In this document: piece after piece, positions 34,983 to 44,078 of the stretch
Numbering within the stretch: the stretch's first letter is position 1
Layout: each line of letters opens with the position of its first letter
NCBI RefSeq assembly: GCF_001956045.1
Contig: NZ_MRTH01000003.1
Coordinates: forward strand, 372,001 to 436,000
Length of the DNA: 64,000 bases
Direction of reading: 5' to 3'
From: Paenibacillus sp. FSL H7-0331
Lineage (GTDB): Bacteria > Bacillota > Bacilli > Paenibacillales > NBRC-103111
Position numbers and translations under genes: made by a program
The notes under the pieces: generated by a model
What the model was told of the DNA's origin: nothing
What the model saw: the letters and a program-made list of their open reading frames with translations, nothing else
The model's database searches: none

Positions 34983-35021
34983 AAAAACAGCGGGGGAAGC
35001 TTGGCTTCTCCCGCTGTTTTT
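34983..35021. terminator. Terminator after the DUF1499-like gene
   Basis: AAAAACAGCGGGGGAAGC, a TTGG loop, then CTTCTCCCGCTGTTTTT. Confidence 0.88.
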
Positions 35022-35056
35022 ATGTCATGGAATGTTAGACTTTCCACTAAATTGAA

Positions 35057-35575
35057 TTATACGAGCTTTTTAACAGCTTCGATGGCATTTTCATAATTAG
35101 GATGTTCTGTCATTTCGCCTAAGTATTCAACATATTGTACGTTATCGTTCGCATCAAGAACAAAGATAGATCTCATCAATAAATGAATCTCCTTGATCAA
35201 TACGCCATATGCTAATCCGAAGGAATGGTTTTTGTAATCGGAAAGTGTAATAACTTTATCGATACCGGCTGCTCCGCACCAGCGGGCTTGTGCAAAAGGA
35301 AGGTCAACGCTGATTGTCAATACGACTACATTATCGCCCAATTTAGCTGCTTCTTCATTGAATCGGCGAGTTTGAGCGTCACAAACGCCTGTGTCAAGAG
35401 AAGGGACCACGCTGATCAGCTTGACTTTGCCTGCATAGTCAGCCAGTGTTGCTTGCTCCAACAAATTTTTGTTAACAGTGAAATCTGGAGCTTTGTCGCC
35501 TACCTTAACTTCATTGCCAACTAAAGTTATCGGATTGCCTTTCAGGGTTGCTACACCTGTACGCTCTTGTGCCAT
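35057..35575 (-). CDS. tpx: Thiol peroxidase Tpx
   Basis: A 172-residue atypical two-cysteine peroxiredoxin. Peroxidatic Cys65 lies in [15 protein letters not shown] and resolving Cys100 in [10 protein letters not shown], at the family spacing. It reduces peroxides with thioredoxin. ATG preceded by AAGGAGG. It diverges from a LysR-type gene with a palindrome in the intergenic region. Confidence 0.94.
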   Translation of the reverse strand: MAQERTGVATLKGNPITLVGNEVKVGDKAPDFTVNKNLLEQATLADYAGKVKLISVVPSLDTGVCDAQTRRFNEEAAKLGDNVVVLTISVDLPFAQARWCGAAGIDKVITLSDYKNHSFGLAYGVLIKEIHLLMRSIFVLDANDNVQYVEYLGEMTEHPNYENAIEAVKKLV

Positions 35576-35624
35576 GTTAATTGGGCCTCCTTATTATCTT
35601 ATGAGAATGATTGGTATTTCACCA

Positions 35625-35640
35625 AGTTTTATTATAAACT
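35625..35640. promoter_or_regulatory. Palindrome in the tpx-lysR divergent region
   Basis: AGTTTTATTATAAACT has 5-bp inverted arms around 6 bp and contains a possible minus-strand TATAAT box for tpx. It could be a site for the adjacent LysR-type regulator. Confidence 0.4.
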
Positions 35641-35680
35641 TTTTAAAAGGAATTTGTCCAATCGAAGGGAGATCAATCGT

Positions 35681-36571
35681 GTGGAGTTAAGGCAGCTTCA
35701 ATATTTTGTGAAAGTGGCAAGAAAACAGCATGTAACCAATGCCGCAGAAGAGCTACACGTTGCACAATCAGCGATTAGCCGACAAATTCATCAGCTTGAG
35801 GAAGAATTGGGGGTCCCTCTGTTTGTACGTAAAGGACGCAATCTGCAGCTCACTTCAGTGGGTAAGCTGTTTCTTGAACGCATCGAAGTGGTCTTGGCTG
35901 ATATGGAGCGTGCGGTCAGTGAGGTTAGGGAATTTCTGGACCCTGAGGCGGGGGAGATTCGTATTGGTTTCCCGCATAGCCTGGGGATCTACTTGCTACC
36001 GACTGTAGTTGCGAGCTTTCGTCAATCGCATCCCAATGTGAAATTCAGGCTGCGACAGGGAACGTATAACAGTCTCATTCGTGATGTGATGAAGGGAGAG
36101 ATTGATTTATCTTTTATTTCTCCTTTTCCTGAAAAGCATCTTTATGTAAGCGGCAGACTGCTTTTGCAGGAGGAGTTGTATGCTATATTGCCGCAAGGAC
36201 ATAAACTGGCAGACAATGAGACCATCAGGCTTGAGCAGCTCAGGGAAGAATCGTTTGTTATGTTTAGTGATGAGTATTCACTTCGAAATATTGTATTGGA
36301 AGCTTGTGCAAAGGCGGGTTTTGTCCCGCGGATCGGTTTTGAGGGCGAAGAGACGGATACGATCCGTGGATTAGTGGCTGCGGGTGTGGGGGTAAGTCTG
36401 CTGCCAGAGATGGCCTTGACTGAAATTAGCCAGTTGCAGCCGGCCAAGGTGAGGGTTATTGAACCGCTGGTGACTCGTAGTGTAGGATTAATTCAAAGAA
36501 CCGGGGACAAGCTGCCGCTTGTTGCTGAAATGTTTCAGCATTTTTTATTTGATCATTTTCAAGAGAACTAG
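35681..36571 (+). CDS. LysR-family transcriptional regulator
   Basis: A 296-residue regulator with N-terminal winged helix ELRQLQYFVKVARKQHVTNA and AQSAISRQIHQLEEELGVPL, and an effector domain starting GEIRIGFPHSLG. Closest in feel to GltC-like members. GTG at 35681 has AAGGGAG 9 nt upstream. Target and inducer unknown. Divergence from tpx hints at control of that gene. Confidence 0.9.
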   Translation: MELRQLQYFVKVARKQHVTNAAEELHVAQSAISRQIHQLEEELGVPLFVRKGRNLQLTSVGKLFLERIEVVLADMERAVSEVREFLDPEAGEIRIGFPHSLGIYLLPTVVASFRQSHPNVKFRLRQGTYNSLIRDVMKGEIDLSFISPFPEKHLYVSGRLLLQEELYAILPQGHKLADNETIRLEQLREESFVMFSDEYSLRNIVLEACAKAGFVPRIGFEGEETDTIRGLVAAGVGVSLLPEMALTEISQLQPAKVRVIEPLVTRSVGLIQRTGDKLPLVAEMFQHFLFDHFQEN

Positions 36572-36578
36572 AAAACTG

Positions 36579-36629
36579 AAAAAGCTGGCCTTCCTGCTCG
36601 TTTGAGCGTTGGAGGACCAGCTTTTTTTT
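36579..36629. terminator. Bidirectional terminator between lysR-type gene and yugP-type gene
   Basis: AAAAAGCTGGCCTTCC and GGAGGACCAGCTTTTTTTT enclose a small TGCTCG/TGAGCG stem. Confidence 0.85.
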
Positions 36630-37311
36630 AATCCCTGCGGTTGTTGAAAATCATGATGTACTTGAGAAGCTGAAGTAGAGAAATCAGTGCAGCGGCTACA
36701 TAAGTAAGTGCAGCAGCGTTGAGTACCTTGGAAACCCCTTTTTTCTCGTCATTACGAATAAAGCCTTGGGAAATCATGAGCTCTTTGGCACGATTGCTTG
36801 CATTGAACTCCACCGGAAGCGTTACGAGTTGAAAGGCAACTGCTGCGGAAAAGAAAATGATGCCAATACCGAGCAGGAAATTAAATTGCTGAAAAAACAA
36901 TCCTGCCATGATGAGAAATGGAGCAATGCCAGATGCGAAGTTAACGGCGGGAAACATAAAGTGCCGGAATGAAAGCATGGGATAGCTCAGTTTGTGCTGA
37001 ATGGCATGACCGACCTCGTGACAAGCGACCGATATGGCTGAAATGGACGTTTCATAATACACCGGCTCCGATAAACGCACGACACGATGGCTTGGATCGT
37101 AGTGGTCGGTAAGACTGCCTTGAACGGGCTCGACAGGTATATCATACAAACCGTTGGCATCGAGCATGCGGCGGGCTGCTTCGGCTCCTGTGAGCCCTGC
37201 AGATGCATGAACCTGAGACCATTTATTGAAAGTTCCTTTTACTCTAAATTGGGCCCATAAGGAAAGGATGAAAGCAACGATGATCAAATAATCCAAAGGG
37301 TGAAAAAACAT
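36628..37311 (-). CDS. Membrane zinc metallopeptidase, YugP family
   Basis: A 227-residue protein with an N-terminal helix, the zinc site VACHEVGHAIQHK (HEXXH) near residue 100 and several hydrophobic segments after it (about 120-160 and 195-222). The family (Pfam Zn_peptidase_2) is of unknown substrate. An asparagine/arginine tail ends the protein. No operon partner is evident. Confidence 0.88.
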   Translation of the reverse strand: MFFHPLDYLIIVAFILSLWAQFRVKGTFNKWSQVHASAGLTGAEAARRMLDANGLYDIPVEPVQGSLTDHYDPSHRVVRLSEPVYYETSISAISVACHEVGHAIQHKLSYPMLSFRHFMFPAVNFASGIAPFLIMAGLFFQQFNFLLGIGIIFFSAAVAFQLVTLPVEFNASNRAKELMISQGFIRNDEKKGVSKVLNAAALTYVAAALISLLQLLKYIMIFNNRRD

Positions 37312-37332
37312 GCTGCTAGACCTCCAGTATCT

Positions 37333-37764
37333 TTAAGATAGGGGACTTTTACCCAGAAGTAAGAGCAAGGCTTCGATGCAGGCCACCGTGTGAGGAGTGA
37401 GTACCTTGTTCATTTTTTTCATCTGCGCAGGCTTCATCTTATCTATAATAGGACGAATCTCTTGAACTTCCCGCTGCAGCTGTTGAAGATGAACCTGGAT
37501 AGAAGTTAGCTTATCCGTTACAAGCTCATTGTGGCTCACCTTGGTCCAGGATAATAAGCTTGCCTTGATTTCTTCCAAAGTATATTTGTCCTTTTTCATA
37601 ATTTCAATACGTTTAAGACGCATTAACGTTTCATCGCTATACAAGCGATAGTTGGTATCGGATCTCGTCTCAGGATCGATCAACCCGATTTTGGTGTAAT
37701 AGTCGATTGTTCTGGGGCTGACTTCAGATAAGCGTGCCAGCTCACCGATTCTATACAATTTCAT
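37333..37764 (-). CDS. MerR-family transcriptional regulator
   Basis: A 143-residue protein with the MerR helix-turn-helix (LYRIGELARLSEVSPRTIDY, then YYTKIGLI and NYRLYSDE) and a coiled-coil effector tail without clear metal ligands. ATG at 37764 is used. A GTG three codons upstream is possible. A symmetrical site with MerR-like promoter spacing lies upstream. Confidence 0.85.
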   Translation of the reverse strand: MKLYRIGELARLSEVSPRTIDYYTKIGLIDPETRSDTNYRLYSDETLMRLKRIEIMKKDKYTLEEIKASLLSWTKVSHNELVTDKLTSIQVHLQQLQREVQEIRPIIDKMKPAQMKKMNKVLTPHTVACIEALLLLLGKSPLS

Positions 37765-37814
37765 ATCCCCATTCACATCACCCCTAATGAAATTCAATAA
37801 CGGCAAGCCCCTCT

Positions 37815-37845
37815 ATAATAGAAGGACTTACATTAAAGTATGTAA
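37815..37845 (-). promoter_or_regulatory. Promoter-operator of the MerR gene (candidate)
   Basis: On the minus strand TTACAT and TATTAT are 19 bp apart, the stretched spacing used by MerR proteins. The palindrome TTACATACTTTAATGTAA occupies the -35 and half the spacer. This may be the autoregulatory site. Confidence 0.4.
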
Positions 37846-38110
37846 TCATGTCGTTCTTTAGTATTTATGATACCTGAAAGCAAACCATACAGTCAAACGT
37901 TATGCTATTTTGGAAAAAGAAAGAGCTGATGATGAACAAACCTGACATCAAGTGAGCTAAACAAATACAAAATATCCGATAAATTAATGGGTTCGTGTCA
38001 TATATAAAGCTGATTTTGCTTGGAATTTGCTATCATATTACTAGAAAAACCGAATTATGCTTAATTCATGTCAGGTTATTTTTCGTTTTTAACTATTTAT
38101 TCAATAAAAT
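37846..38110. other. Non-coding interval before the amt promoter
   Basis: AT-rich intergenic DNA with no open frame or RNA I can support. Only the promoter elements at its two edges are recognised. Confidence 0.6.
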
Positions 38111-38114
38111 CCTA

Positions 38115-38143
38115 TTGTCAAATCCAACAAAGCTGGTTATAAT
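38115..38143 (+). promoter_or_regulatory. SigA promoter of the ammonium transporter gene
   Basis: TTGTCA (38115-38120) and TATAAT (38138-38143), 17 bp apart. Confidence 0.8.
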
Positions 38144-38164
38144 GGCAATAAGAGTTGCAGAACA

Positions 38165-38181
38165 TGTTATATAAACTAACA
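38165..38181 (+). promoter_or_regulatory. GlnR/TnrA-like box
   Basis: TGTTATATAAACTAACA fits the consensus TGTNA-N7-TNACA with perfect TGTTA/TAACA arms. It lies about 15-30 nt downstream of the expected transcription start, where a GlnR-type protein would block transcription. Confidence 0.65.
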
Positions 38182-38201
38182 TTAAAAAGGAAGTGTCGAC
38201 C

Positions 38202-39590
38202 ATGTTAAAGAAGTTAATATTCTCCACTGGCGCCATGTCGCTGCTAGTACCCACCCTCGCTTTTGCTGCAGATGATAAAACACCTGCACAGCTAGCGGCT
38301 GCGATTGACTCCGTTTGGGTCATGTTAGGTGCCATACTGGTTATCTTCATGCAAGCAGGTTTTGCATTGCTGGAAGCAGGTTCGACACGAATGAAAAATG
38401 CTGGTCATGTCGCCGGTAAAACAATTTTAACCTTCGGTCTTTGTGCGATCGCGTTCTGGGCGGTAGGGTTCGGTTTAGCTTTCGGAGATGGTAACGCCTT
38501 TGTAGGTACTGGCGGGTTCTTCCTGGATGGAACGGCTGAGCAAACAGCAGCTTCAATCAGTGTGTTTGCTGGATCTCCGATTCCAATCAGTATTCTGTTC
38601 TTGTTCCAATTAGCTTTTGCTGGAGTGTCACTTGCAATTGCTTGGGGTGGCTTTGCAGAACGTGGTAAGCTTCCTGTTTACTTCATTTTCGGTATATTGT
38701 TCACTGTGCTGATTTATCCTGTGGTTGCTCACTGGGTATGGGGCGGCGGCTGGCTTGGCGCGTTGGGTATGCAGGACTTTGCAGGCTCGACAGTTGTTCA
38801 CTTACAAGGCGCTACAGCAGCATTGGTAGCCACTATCCTGCTTAAACCACGGATTGGCAAGTATAATAAAGATAAAACGCCTAATCTGATTCCCGGACAT
38901 AACCAAGTATTATCGGTCCTTGGTGTTATTATTCTCTGGATCGGCTGGTTTGGATTTAACGCTGGCTCTACGCTAAGTGCAACTGGCGATGGTTTCTTCG
39001 GTTATGTAGCCTTGACGACGAACCTTGCAGCAGCAGCTGGTGCAGTAGCAGCGCTGGTGGTATCATGGATGTACTTTGGTAAAGCGGACATTCCTAGCAT
39101 GTTGAACGGTGTACTTGCCGCGCTTGTAGCGATTACAGCAGCTTGCGCATTCGTAACTCCTCGTGATGCTATCATCATCGGTGCGATTTCCGGTATTATT
39201 ACATTCTTTACGGCTCAATGGTTTGAAAAGATGGGTGTCGATGATCCGATCTATGCTTTCTCGGTTCATGGTATCGCAGGGATTTGGGGAACATTGTCAA
39301 CAGGAATTTTTGCTACACCACAATTGGCGGAATCAGTTGGTGTAGGTGGAGCTGGATTGTTGTACGGCGGTGGATTCCACCAATTAGGTATTCAAGCTCT
39401 CGGCGTATTCGGTGCTTTCTTGTTCGTACTTGTACTTTCCTTCATTATTCTTGGTATTTTGAAAGCAACTATCGGCTTGCGAGTTACTGAAGAAGAAGAA
39501 ATTATTGGTCTGGATCTATCCGAGCATGGGACTTATGGCTATCCGGAGCAAATGAAAAAAGCGGTTCAAGCGGGTACAACGTCTGCATAA
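38202..39590 (+). CDS. amt: Ammonium transporter, Amt family
   Basis: A 462-residue membrane channel with cleavable signal peptide (about 1-23, ending AFA) and 11 helices. Signatures: MQAGFALLEAGSTRMKNAGH, WGGGWLGALGMQDFAGSTVV (with the pore), HLQGATAALVA and FSVHGIAGIWGTLS (pore histidine). It imports NH4+. ATG at 38202 has AAGGAA 9 nt upstream. No glnK follows, which is unusual. Instead a GlnD-like protein and an exonuclease gene follow. Confidence 0.95.
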   Translation: MLKKLIFSTGAMSLLVPTLAFAADDKTPAQLAAAIDSVWVMLGAILVIFMQAGFALLEAGSTRMKNAGHVAGKTILTFGLCAIAFWAVGFGLAFGDGNAFVGTGGFFLDGTAEQTAASISVFAGSPIPISILFLFQLAFAGVSLAIAWGGFAERGKLPVYFIFGILFTVLIYPVVAHWVWGGGWLGALGMQDFAGSTVVHLQGATAALVATILLKPRIGKYNKDKTPNLIPGHNQVLSVLGVIILWIGWFGFNAGSTLSATGDGFFGYVALTTNLAAAAGAVAALVVSWMYFGKADIPSMLNGVLAALVAITAACAFVTPRDAIIIGAISGIITFFTAQWFEKMGVDDPIYAFSVHGIAGIWGTLSTGIFATPQLAESVGVGGAGLLYGGGFHQLGIQALGVFGAFLFVLVLSFIILGILKATIGLRVTEEEEIIGLDLSEHGTYGYPEQMKKAVQAGTTSA

Positions 39591-39645
39591 AGCTTGAATT
39601 TGTGAAACACTTAATTAAATAACTTGTGGATTGAAGGAGACGCGC

Positions 39646-40722
39646 ATGAAACCTCTCTCATTGGATATGATTCGTATTGAAATCGAGAAAGCTGGCGATA
39701 TGGTGCAGCTTCGACATTTACGGGATCAGCTGCATGAGGAATTCGAGCAACGTCTCCTTCTTTCTCATTCACTGGATTGGAACCGTGAATTGAATCAGGT
39801 CCATGACTGGTTGATCCATCATACGATTGAGCTTGCACAAGCCGTTGTTCATGCTGAGCATGGCGCTTCTCCGGAGCCTTATGCCTTTGTGCTTTTTGGC
39901 AGTGGAGGCCGACGTGAGCAGACGTTGTGGAGTGATCAGGATAATGGTTTGATCTATGCAGAGCCTGCAGACGAAACAGCCTCGAAGCAGGCAGATTTAT
40001 ATTTTAAAATATTGACGCAGCGCATTAGCAGCATGCTGATTGAGTTGGGTTATCCTCCTTGCTCGGGCGATGTGATCTGTACGAATGATCGATGGAGAAA
40101 TACCTACAGCGGCTATCAAGCGATGCTTCATGAATGGCTGCAAGACCCACATTGGGAAAATGTTCGTTACTTGCTTATTTTGGCGGACATGCGATTTATT
40201 TATGGAGACGAAGGTTTGGTTAATGATCTCATGGATGAGTTGTTTGCTTATATCGACAAGCATCCTATTATGCTGGAACACATGCTGCACAATACGCTTC
40301 ATCATAAAATTTCACTTGGTTTGTTCGGACAATTGATTAAAGAGAGATATGGTGAGGATGCAGGAGGCGTGGATATCAAGTACGGTGCTTACATCCCTAT
40401 TGTTAATGGAGTCCGTTTATTAGCTATACAGGCTGACGTGAATGAATCTTCAACTGAGCAAAGAATTTTAAAGCTGCAGCAGTATGGGCATGTAGAAGAG
40501 GAAATAGCCTATGATTGGCTTGAGGCATTATCGATTGCTTTGAAGCTGCGTTCTTTAACTCCTTTTCAATTAGAGGAAAACCAATACACGTCCAGAGGCA
40601 AGCTGACCGCGGAAGGACTTACCAAACAACGGATTAATGAATTAAAGCTGTGCTTGCGAATTGGCAATGATTTGCAAAAATATGTGAAAAAGATGATATC
40701 CAAAGAGCTGGATAAAGGTTAG
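39646..40722 (+). CDS. GlnD-like nucleotidyltransferase (DUF294)
   Basis: A 358-residue protein with the nucleotidyltransferase signature FVLFGSGGRREQTLWSDQDN, which holds the GS...DxD catalytic pattern used in GlnD and DUF294 proteins, followed by an all-helical C-terminal domain (about 175-350). GlnD modifies PII proteins by uridylylation. This form has no HD or ACT domain. ATG at 39646 with AAGGAG at 6 nt. It sits between amt and the DnaQ-like gene, 55 bp after amt. Confidence 0.85.
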   Translation: MKPLSLDMIRIEIEKAGDMVQLRHLRDQLHEEFEQRLLLSHSLDWNRELNQVHDWLIHHTIELAQAVVHAEHGASPEPYAFVLFGSGGRREQTLWSDQDNGLIYAEPADETASKQADLYFKILTQRISSMLIELGYPPCSGDVICTNDRWRNTYSGYQAMLHEWLQDPHWENVRYLLILADMRFIYGDEGLVNDLMDELFAYIDKHPIMLEHMLHNTLHHKISLGLFGQLIKERYGEDAGGVDIKYGAYIPIVNGVRLLAIQADVNESSTEQRILKLQQYGHVEEEIAYDWLEALSIALKLRSLTPFQLEENQYTSRGKLTAEGLTKQRINELKLCLRIGNDLQKYVKKMISKELDKG

Positions 40723-40734
40723 GTGAACCTCACT

Positions 40735-41469
40735 ATGAAGGATATGAGACCTGCAGGCAGGATGTGGCATTTATATAAAATGGGGGGGATTACACCTGCC
40801 CTTACTTCAATGTTTGATGTCCAGAGTGCTCAACAGATGGCTTTCATGCGGTCGATGATGAAGGAACAGAGGAAAAATTCACTTTATGATATCCCTCTGG
40901 ATACGGTAGAATTGGTCGTGTTTGATCTGGAAACGACTGGATTTTCGCCTTACAATGGTGATGAGATTATCTCTGTAGGTGCAGTGGCTGTCAACGGTGA
41001 CGCCATAATGGAGGATCAGAGCTTTTATAGTCTTGTCAATCCGAAACGGTTGATTCCCGAACAGGTGATCGAGCTGACAGGAATTACGAACGAGATGGTT
41101 GATCAAGCGCCAGATTTGTACCAGGGACTGAGAGCTTTTCTGGAATTTGTACAGCAGAAGGTGCTGGTAGCTCATGGAACGGGTCATGATAAGCATTTCT
41201 TAAACTCGGCATTATGGAAAACATCAAAGGTAAGTCTGTCACACCGGATGATTGATACGATGATGATCGGTAAGTGGTTGAATCCGAAGCTGGGTAAATA
41301 TGATTTGGATACGCTGCTGCAATTTTACGGTATTGATATTTCGTTGCGTCACCATGCTTTAGAGGATGCTTTAATGACCGCTAAGCTATGGAGCAGCTAC
41401 ATGAATGAGATCAGGTCCAGAGACATTCATTCACTGGGTGATTTATATACGCATCTTGGTAACCATTAA
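40735..41469 (+). CDS. DnaQ-like 3'-5' exonuclease
   Basis: A 244-residue protein with a short basic N-terminus, then the exonuclease fold (about 60-225): ExoI VVFDLETTGFSPY, ExoII LVAHGTGHDKHFLN, and ExoIII HHALEDALMTAKL. Metal-dependent single-strand nuclease. ATG at 40735 with AGGTGA at 8 nt; a GTG at 40723 is possible. It immediately follows the DUF294 gene. In some proteobacteria DUF294/CBS proteins and a DnaQ-like nuclease likewise lie with a transporter gene. Confidence 0.85.
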   Translation: MKDMRPAGRMWHLYKMGGITPALTSMFDVQSAQQMAFMRSMMKEQRKNSLYDIPLDTVELVVFDLETTGFSPYNGDEIISVGAVAVNGDAIMEDQSFYSLVNPKRLIPEQVIELTGITNEMVDQAPDLYQGLRAFLEFVQQKVLVAHGTGHDKHFLNSALWKTSKVSLSHRMIDTMMIGKWLNPKLGKYDLDTLLQFYGIDISLRHHALEDALMTAKLWSSYMNEIRSRDIHSLGDLYTHLGNH

Positions 41470-41532
41470 ACATCTTCCACGGGTCTTGTATAGACCGGAT
41501 GGGGGGTGTTTTATTGCTTGAAACGCAGCTCG

Positions 41533-42012
41533 TCATTCATCTTCTATTAAAATGATCGGGATAGGATGATATTGAGCCTGCTTCTTGGGAAATTTGGTAG
41601 TTTGTGTTTCTGTAAAGCTATTTGGGCTTAGATAATTGTGCGTGTACTGGTAGGCGGCGATTTCGATCGTGGACTGCTGCAGCGATACGATCCAATGAGA
41701 CGGGATATCATACCAGGTTGTTGACAGATCCTCTGAAGAGGGAGTGGCCGCGGCGTTTGGATGGGAATGAAGAATCCCCACAATAGTGAAGGTGTTATTT
41801 AATATAACGGGGATCATATCCGAAGCGTGCATGGAAAATTGTCTCTCAGGACTCCTGGAAGCATTAGCAACAGGTACAAAAGAGGTAATACGGATCTGAG
41901 TGACATCGATACATCCCAACAGAAAGCCGCATGCTTCCATCGGCTTATTTGCTATACAATGACTGATGACTGTCTCCCGGACGGAGCTTGTTAATTGGAT
42001 TGATGTATACAT
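41533..42012 (-). CDS. JAMM metallopeptidase, M67 family
   Basis: A 159-residue protein. The JAMM+ motif is visible: CGFLLG early and HSHPNAAATPSSED in the middle, where His, His and Asp would bind zinc. Relatives remove C-terminal extensions from small ubiquitin-like sulphur carriers. No carrier gene is nearby. ATG at 42012 with AAGGATG upstream. Confidence 0.85.
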   Translation of the reverse strand: MYTSIQLTSSVRETVISHCIANKPMEACGFLLGCIDVTQIRITSFVPVANASRSPERQFSMHASDMIPVILNNTFTIVGILHSHPNAAATPSSEDLSTTWYDIPSHWIVSLQQSTIEIAAYQYTHNYLSPNSFTETQTTKFPKKQAQYHPIPIILIEDE

Positions 42013-42086
42013 GAGAGTCAACATCCTTAGGCAGTGACGTATGACTCTCAGTATAACTGAATGAGTTAAGGTTAGAAAGAAAACTG

Positions 42087-43352
42087 TTAGCTAATGGTGC
42101 CTTCCGGCTTAACAAGAAAAAAGACAAAGGCTAGAGCTATCAGGCATAGTGAGGTCACAGATATAAATATAATTCGGTGTGAAATATCCATCATCCAGCT
42201 GAACAAGGGCGGTCCCATAGCGACTCCAAGAAAACGCAAGCTGCTATAGATCGATGTGATCATACCGCGCTGCTCCCGCTCGACAGAGCCGGTAATCATG
42301 GTGTTCAGACAAGGCAGCAAAAGGCCAGTACCAACACTGCTGAGGGTAAGCAATCCGATCAGGAGCGGTAAATTTTTATCGTGCAGCAGAATGCAGGCAC
42401 CAAGTGAAAGGGTCATTAAGGAAAGGCCGATGTTCATCAGCCAGCGCATAAGGGTTCCGTTTTTCTTGATCAACGTTCCTGTTGTATAGGAAGTAATGAC
42501 CAGACCCAATAAAGGAATGGCTAACACAAACCCTTTTTTGACGCCATCGATCAGATAGGGTGGTTTCTCAAGCAAGTCGGATAAATAAAAAAGCACGCCA
42601 AATAAGACGAACAAGGCAAGTGATCCTGCAAAAAATGAAGTGATGAGCCAGCGTCCCTTTTCGTGTAAAATAGCGCCAATGCTTTTCAAATAAGGCTTGA
42701 GCTTCGGTGGCTGCTTTTCTTTGGCCGGTTCTTTCAGAAAAAAAATAACAGCCAACAAGGACAGCAAGCAAAATACTGGAAAGGCAAAAAATGCTGCATA
42801 CCAAACGATTAGTGCCAACAGTGAGCCGAGAATAGGGCTAACCACTTTACCAAATCCATTGGAAGCTTCGGTTAAGCCAAGCACCTTGCTTTCTGTGGCT
42901 CCTTTGAATAAATCACCTGCCAAGGCCATGGCTATGGGGGCTGTCCCCGCAGCTCCCAAACCCTGAATTGCTCTTGCTATAATGAGAATGCTGTAAGAGT
43001 TCCAGACGGCTCCCAAACCTGCCAAGACACCAGCGGCGCCGTATATAATCAAAGATGGGATCATAATCGCTTTCCTGGAGAAACGATCCGATAAATATCC
43101 CGAGATCGGGATGATGAGTCCAGCCGTTACCGAAAATAAGGAAATCACAAGACTGCTTTGAAATTGGCTCACCCCAAGCTTTTCCTGTAAATCAGGTAAT
43201 ATAGGAACGAGCATGGAATTGCCAAGTACAAGCACGATAGGAACACTTGCAATGGCTGTGAACTCCCGACCGTGGCCTTTGGAGCTTTGGGAGTCAGGCG
43301 TCTTGCTGTTTTCGAAGGATATGCCAAGCTTTCTTTTTTTTGTTTGTTCCAT
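42087..43352 (-). CDS. MFS drug-efflux transporter (DHA family)
   Basis: A 421-residue transporter with 12 helices after an Arg/Lys N-terminus; SGYLSDRFSRKAIMIPSLII (motif A) and IQGLGAAGTAPIAMALAGDL (motif C) mark a DHA1-like proton-coupled exporter. Drug range unknown. ATG with AAGGGAG upstream. Confidence 0.86.
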   Translation of the reverse strand: MEQTKKRKLGISFENSKTPDSQSSKGHGREFTAIASVPIVLVLGNSMLVPILPDLQEKLGVSQFQSSLVISLFSVTAGLIIPISGYLSDRFSRKAIMIPSLIIYGAAGVLAGLGAVWNSYSILIIARAIQGLGAAGTAPIAMALAGDLFKGATESKVLGLTEASNGFGKVVSPILGSLLALIVWYAAFFAFPVFCLLSLLAVIFFLKEPAKEKQPPKLKPYLKSIGAILHEKGRWLITSFFAGSLALFVLFGVLFYLSDLLEKPPYLIDGVKKGFVLAIPLLGLVITSYTTGTLIKKNGTLMRWLMNIGLSLMTLSLGACILLHDKNLPLLIGLLTLSSVGTGLLLPCLNTMITGSVEREQRGMITSIYSSLRFLGVAMGPPLFSWMMDISHRIIFISVTSLCLIALAFVFFLVKPEGTIS

Positions 43353-43473
43353 CCGTCAATCTCCCTTATAAGGTTTGATACCACTAAAGTACCCCATTAC
43401 CTATAAAGTCATTCTTTTCGCGGTTTTGGGCCATAATAACGGTATATCCTGATTTCGGAAAGGGAGTAGGGCA

Positions 43474-44028
43474 GTGAAGCTAACAACAATTGCAGTGATG
43501 ATTGCTTTGATGCTGATGGGGGAAATGGTGAGTTTGGACAAGCTGAATGCCCACAAATCTTTGGCAGCAGCAAGGTTCGTTCCGGCCGCAGCACGTAATC
43601 AGCCGGCCCCCGAATTTGATTTACAAGGCTTGGACGGTAAGAGTTATCATGTAGGAGGGGCAAGGGATAAGCCGCTTATAATCAATTTCTGGGCCTCATG
43701 GTGTGGTCCTTGTCATGAAGAAGCCCCTGATTTAAAACGTATGTATGAAGCCTATAAGGATGAGTTAGATATTTATGCGGTTAATGTGACGAAGGGAGAT
43801 CGTTTACAGGATGTGCAAGGTTTTGTGAAGCAATACGGGCTGACTTTTCCGGTGCTATTGGATTCGAAGGGACTTACAGCAGAACGCTATCGGTTACAGG
43901 TTGTGCCTACGAGCTTTCTAATAAATAAAGAGGGTGTTCTGGTCGATGTCATTCATGTACTACCAGCAAAAGCATTAGAGGCCAAAATCAGACTACTGCT
44001 CGATAAAGACCAAAAACCGCCCTTGTGA
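43474..44028 (+). CDS. TlpA/ResA-like thioredoxin, membrane-anchored or secreted
   Basis: A 184-residue protein with an N-terminal signal/anchor helix and a thioredoxin fold whose active site is WASWCGPC (Cys77, Cys80) in NFWASWCGPCHEEAPDL. ResA proteins reduce apocytochrome c and other extracytoplasmic disulphides. GTG start with AAGGGAG at about 7 nt. Its stop lies inside the terminator stem. Confidence 0.88.
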   Translation: MKLTTIAVMIALMLMGEMVSLDKLNAHKSLAAARFVPAAARNQPAPEFDLQGLDGKSYHVGGARDKPLIINFWASWCGPCHEEAPDLKRMYEAYKDELDIYAVNVTKGDRLQDVQGFVKQYGLTFPVLLDSKGLTAERYRLQVVPTSFLINKEGVLVDVIHVLPAKALEAKIRLLLDKDQKPPL

Positions 44029-44055
44029 TGGAACGCATCACAAGGGCGGTTCTTT
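44013..44055. terminator. Terminator overlapping the end of the thioredoxin gene
   Basis: AACCGCCCTTGTGATG and CATCACAAGGGCGGTT form a perfect 16-bp stem. Confidence 0.9.
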
Positions 44056-44078
44056 GAATACATATGAATGGCTGCAAC

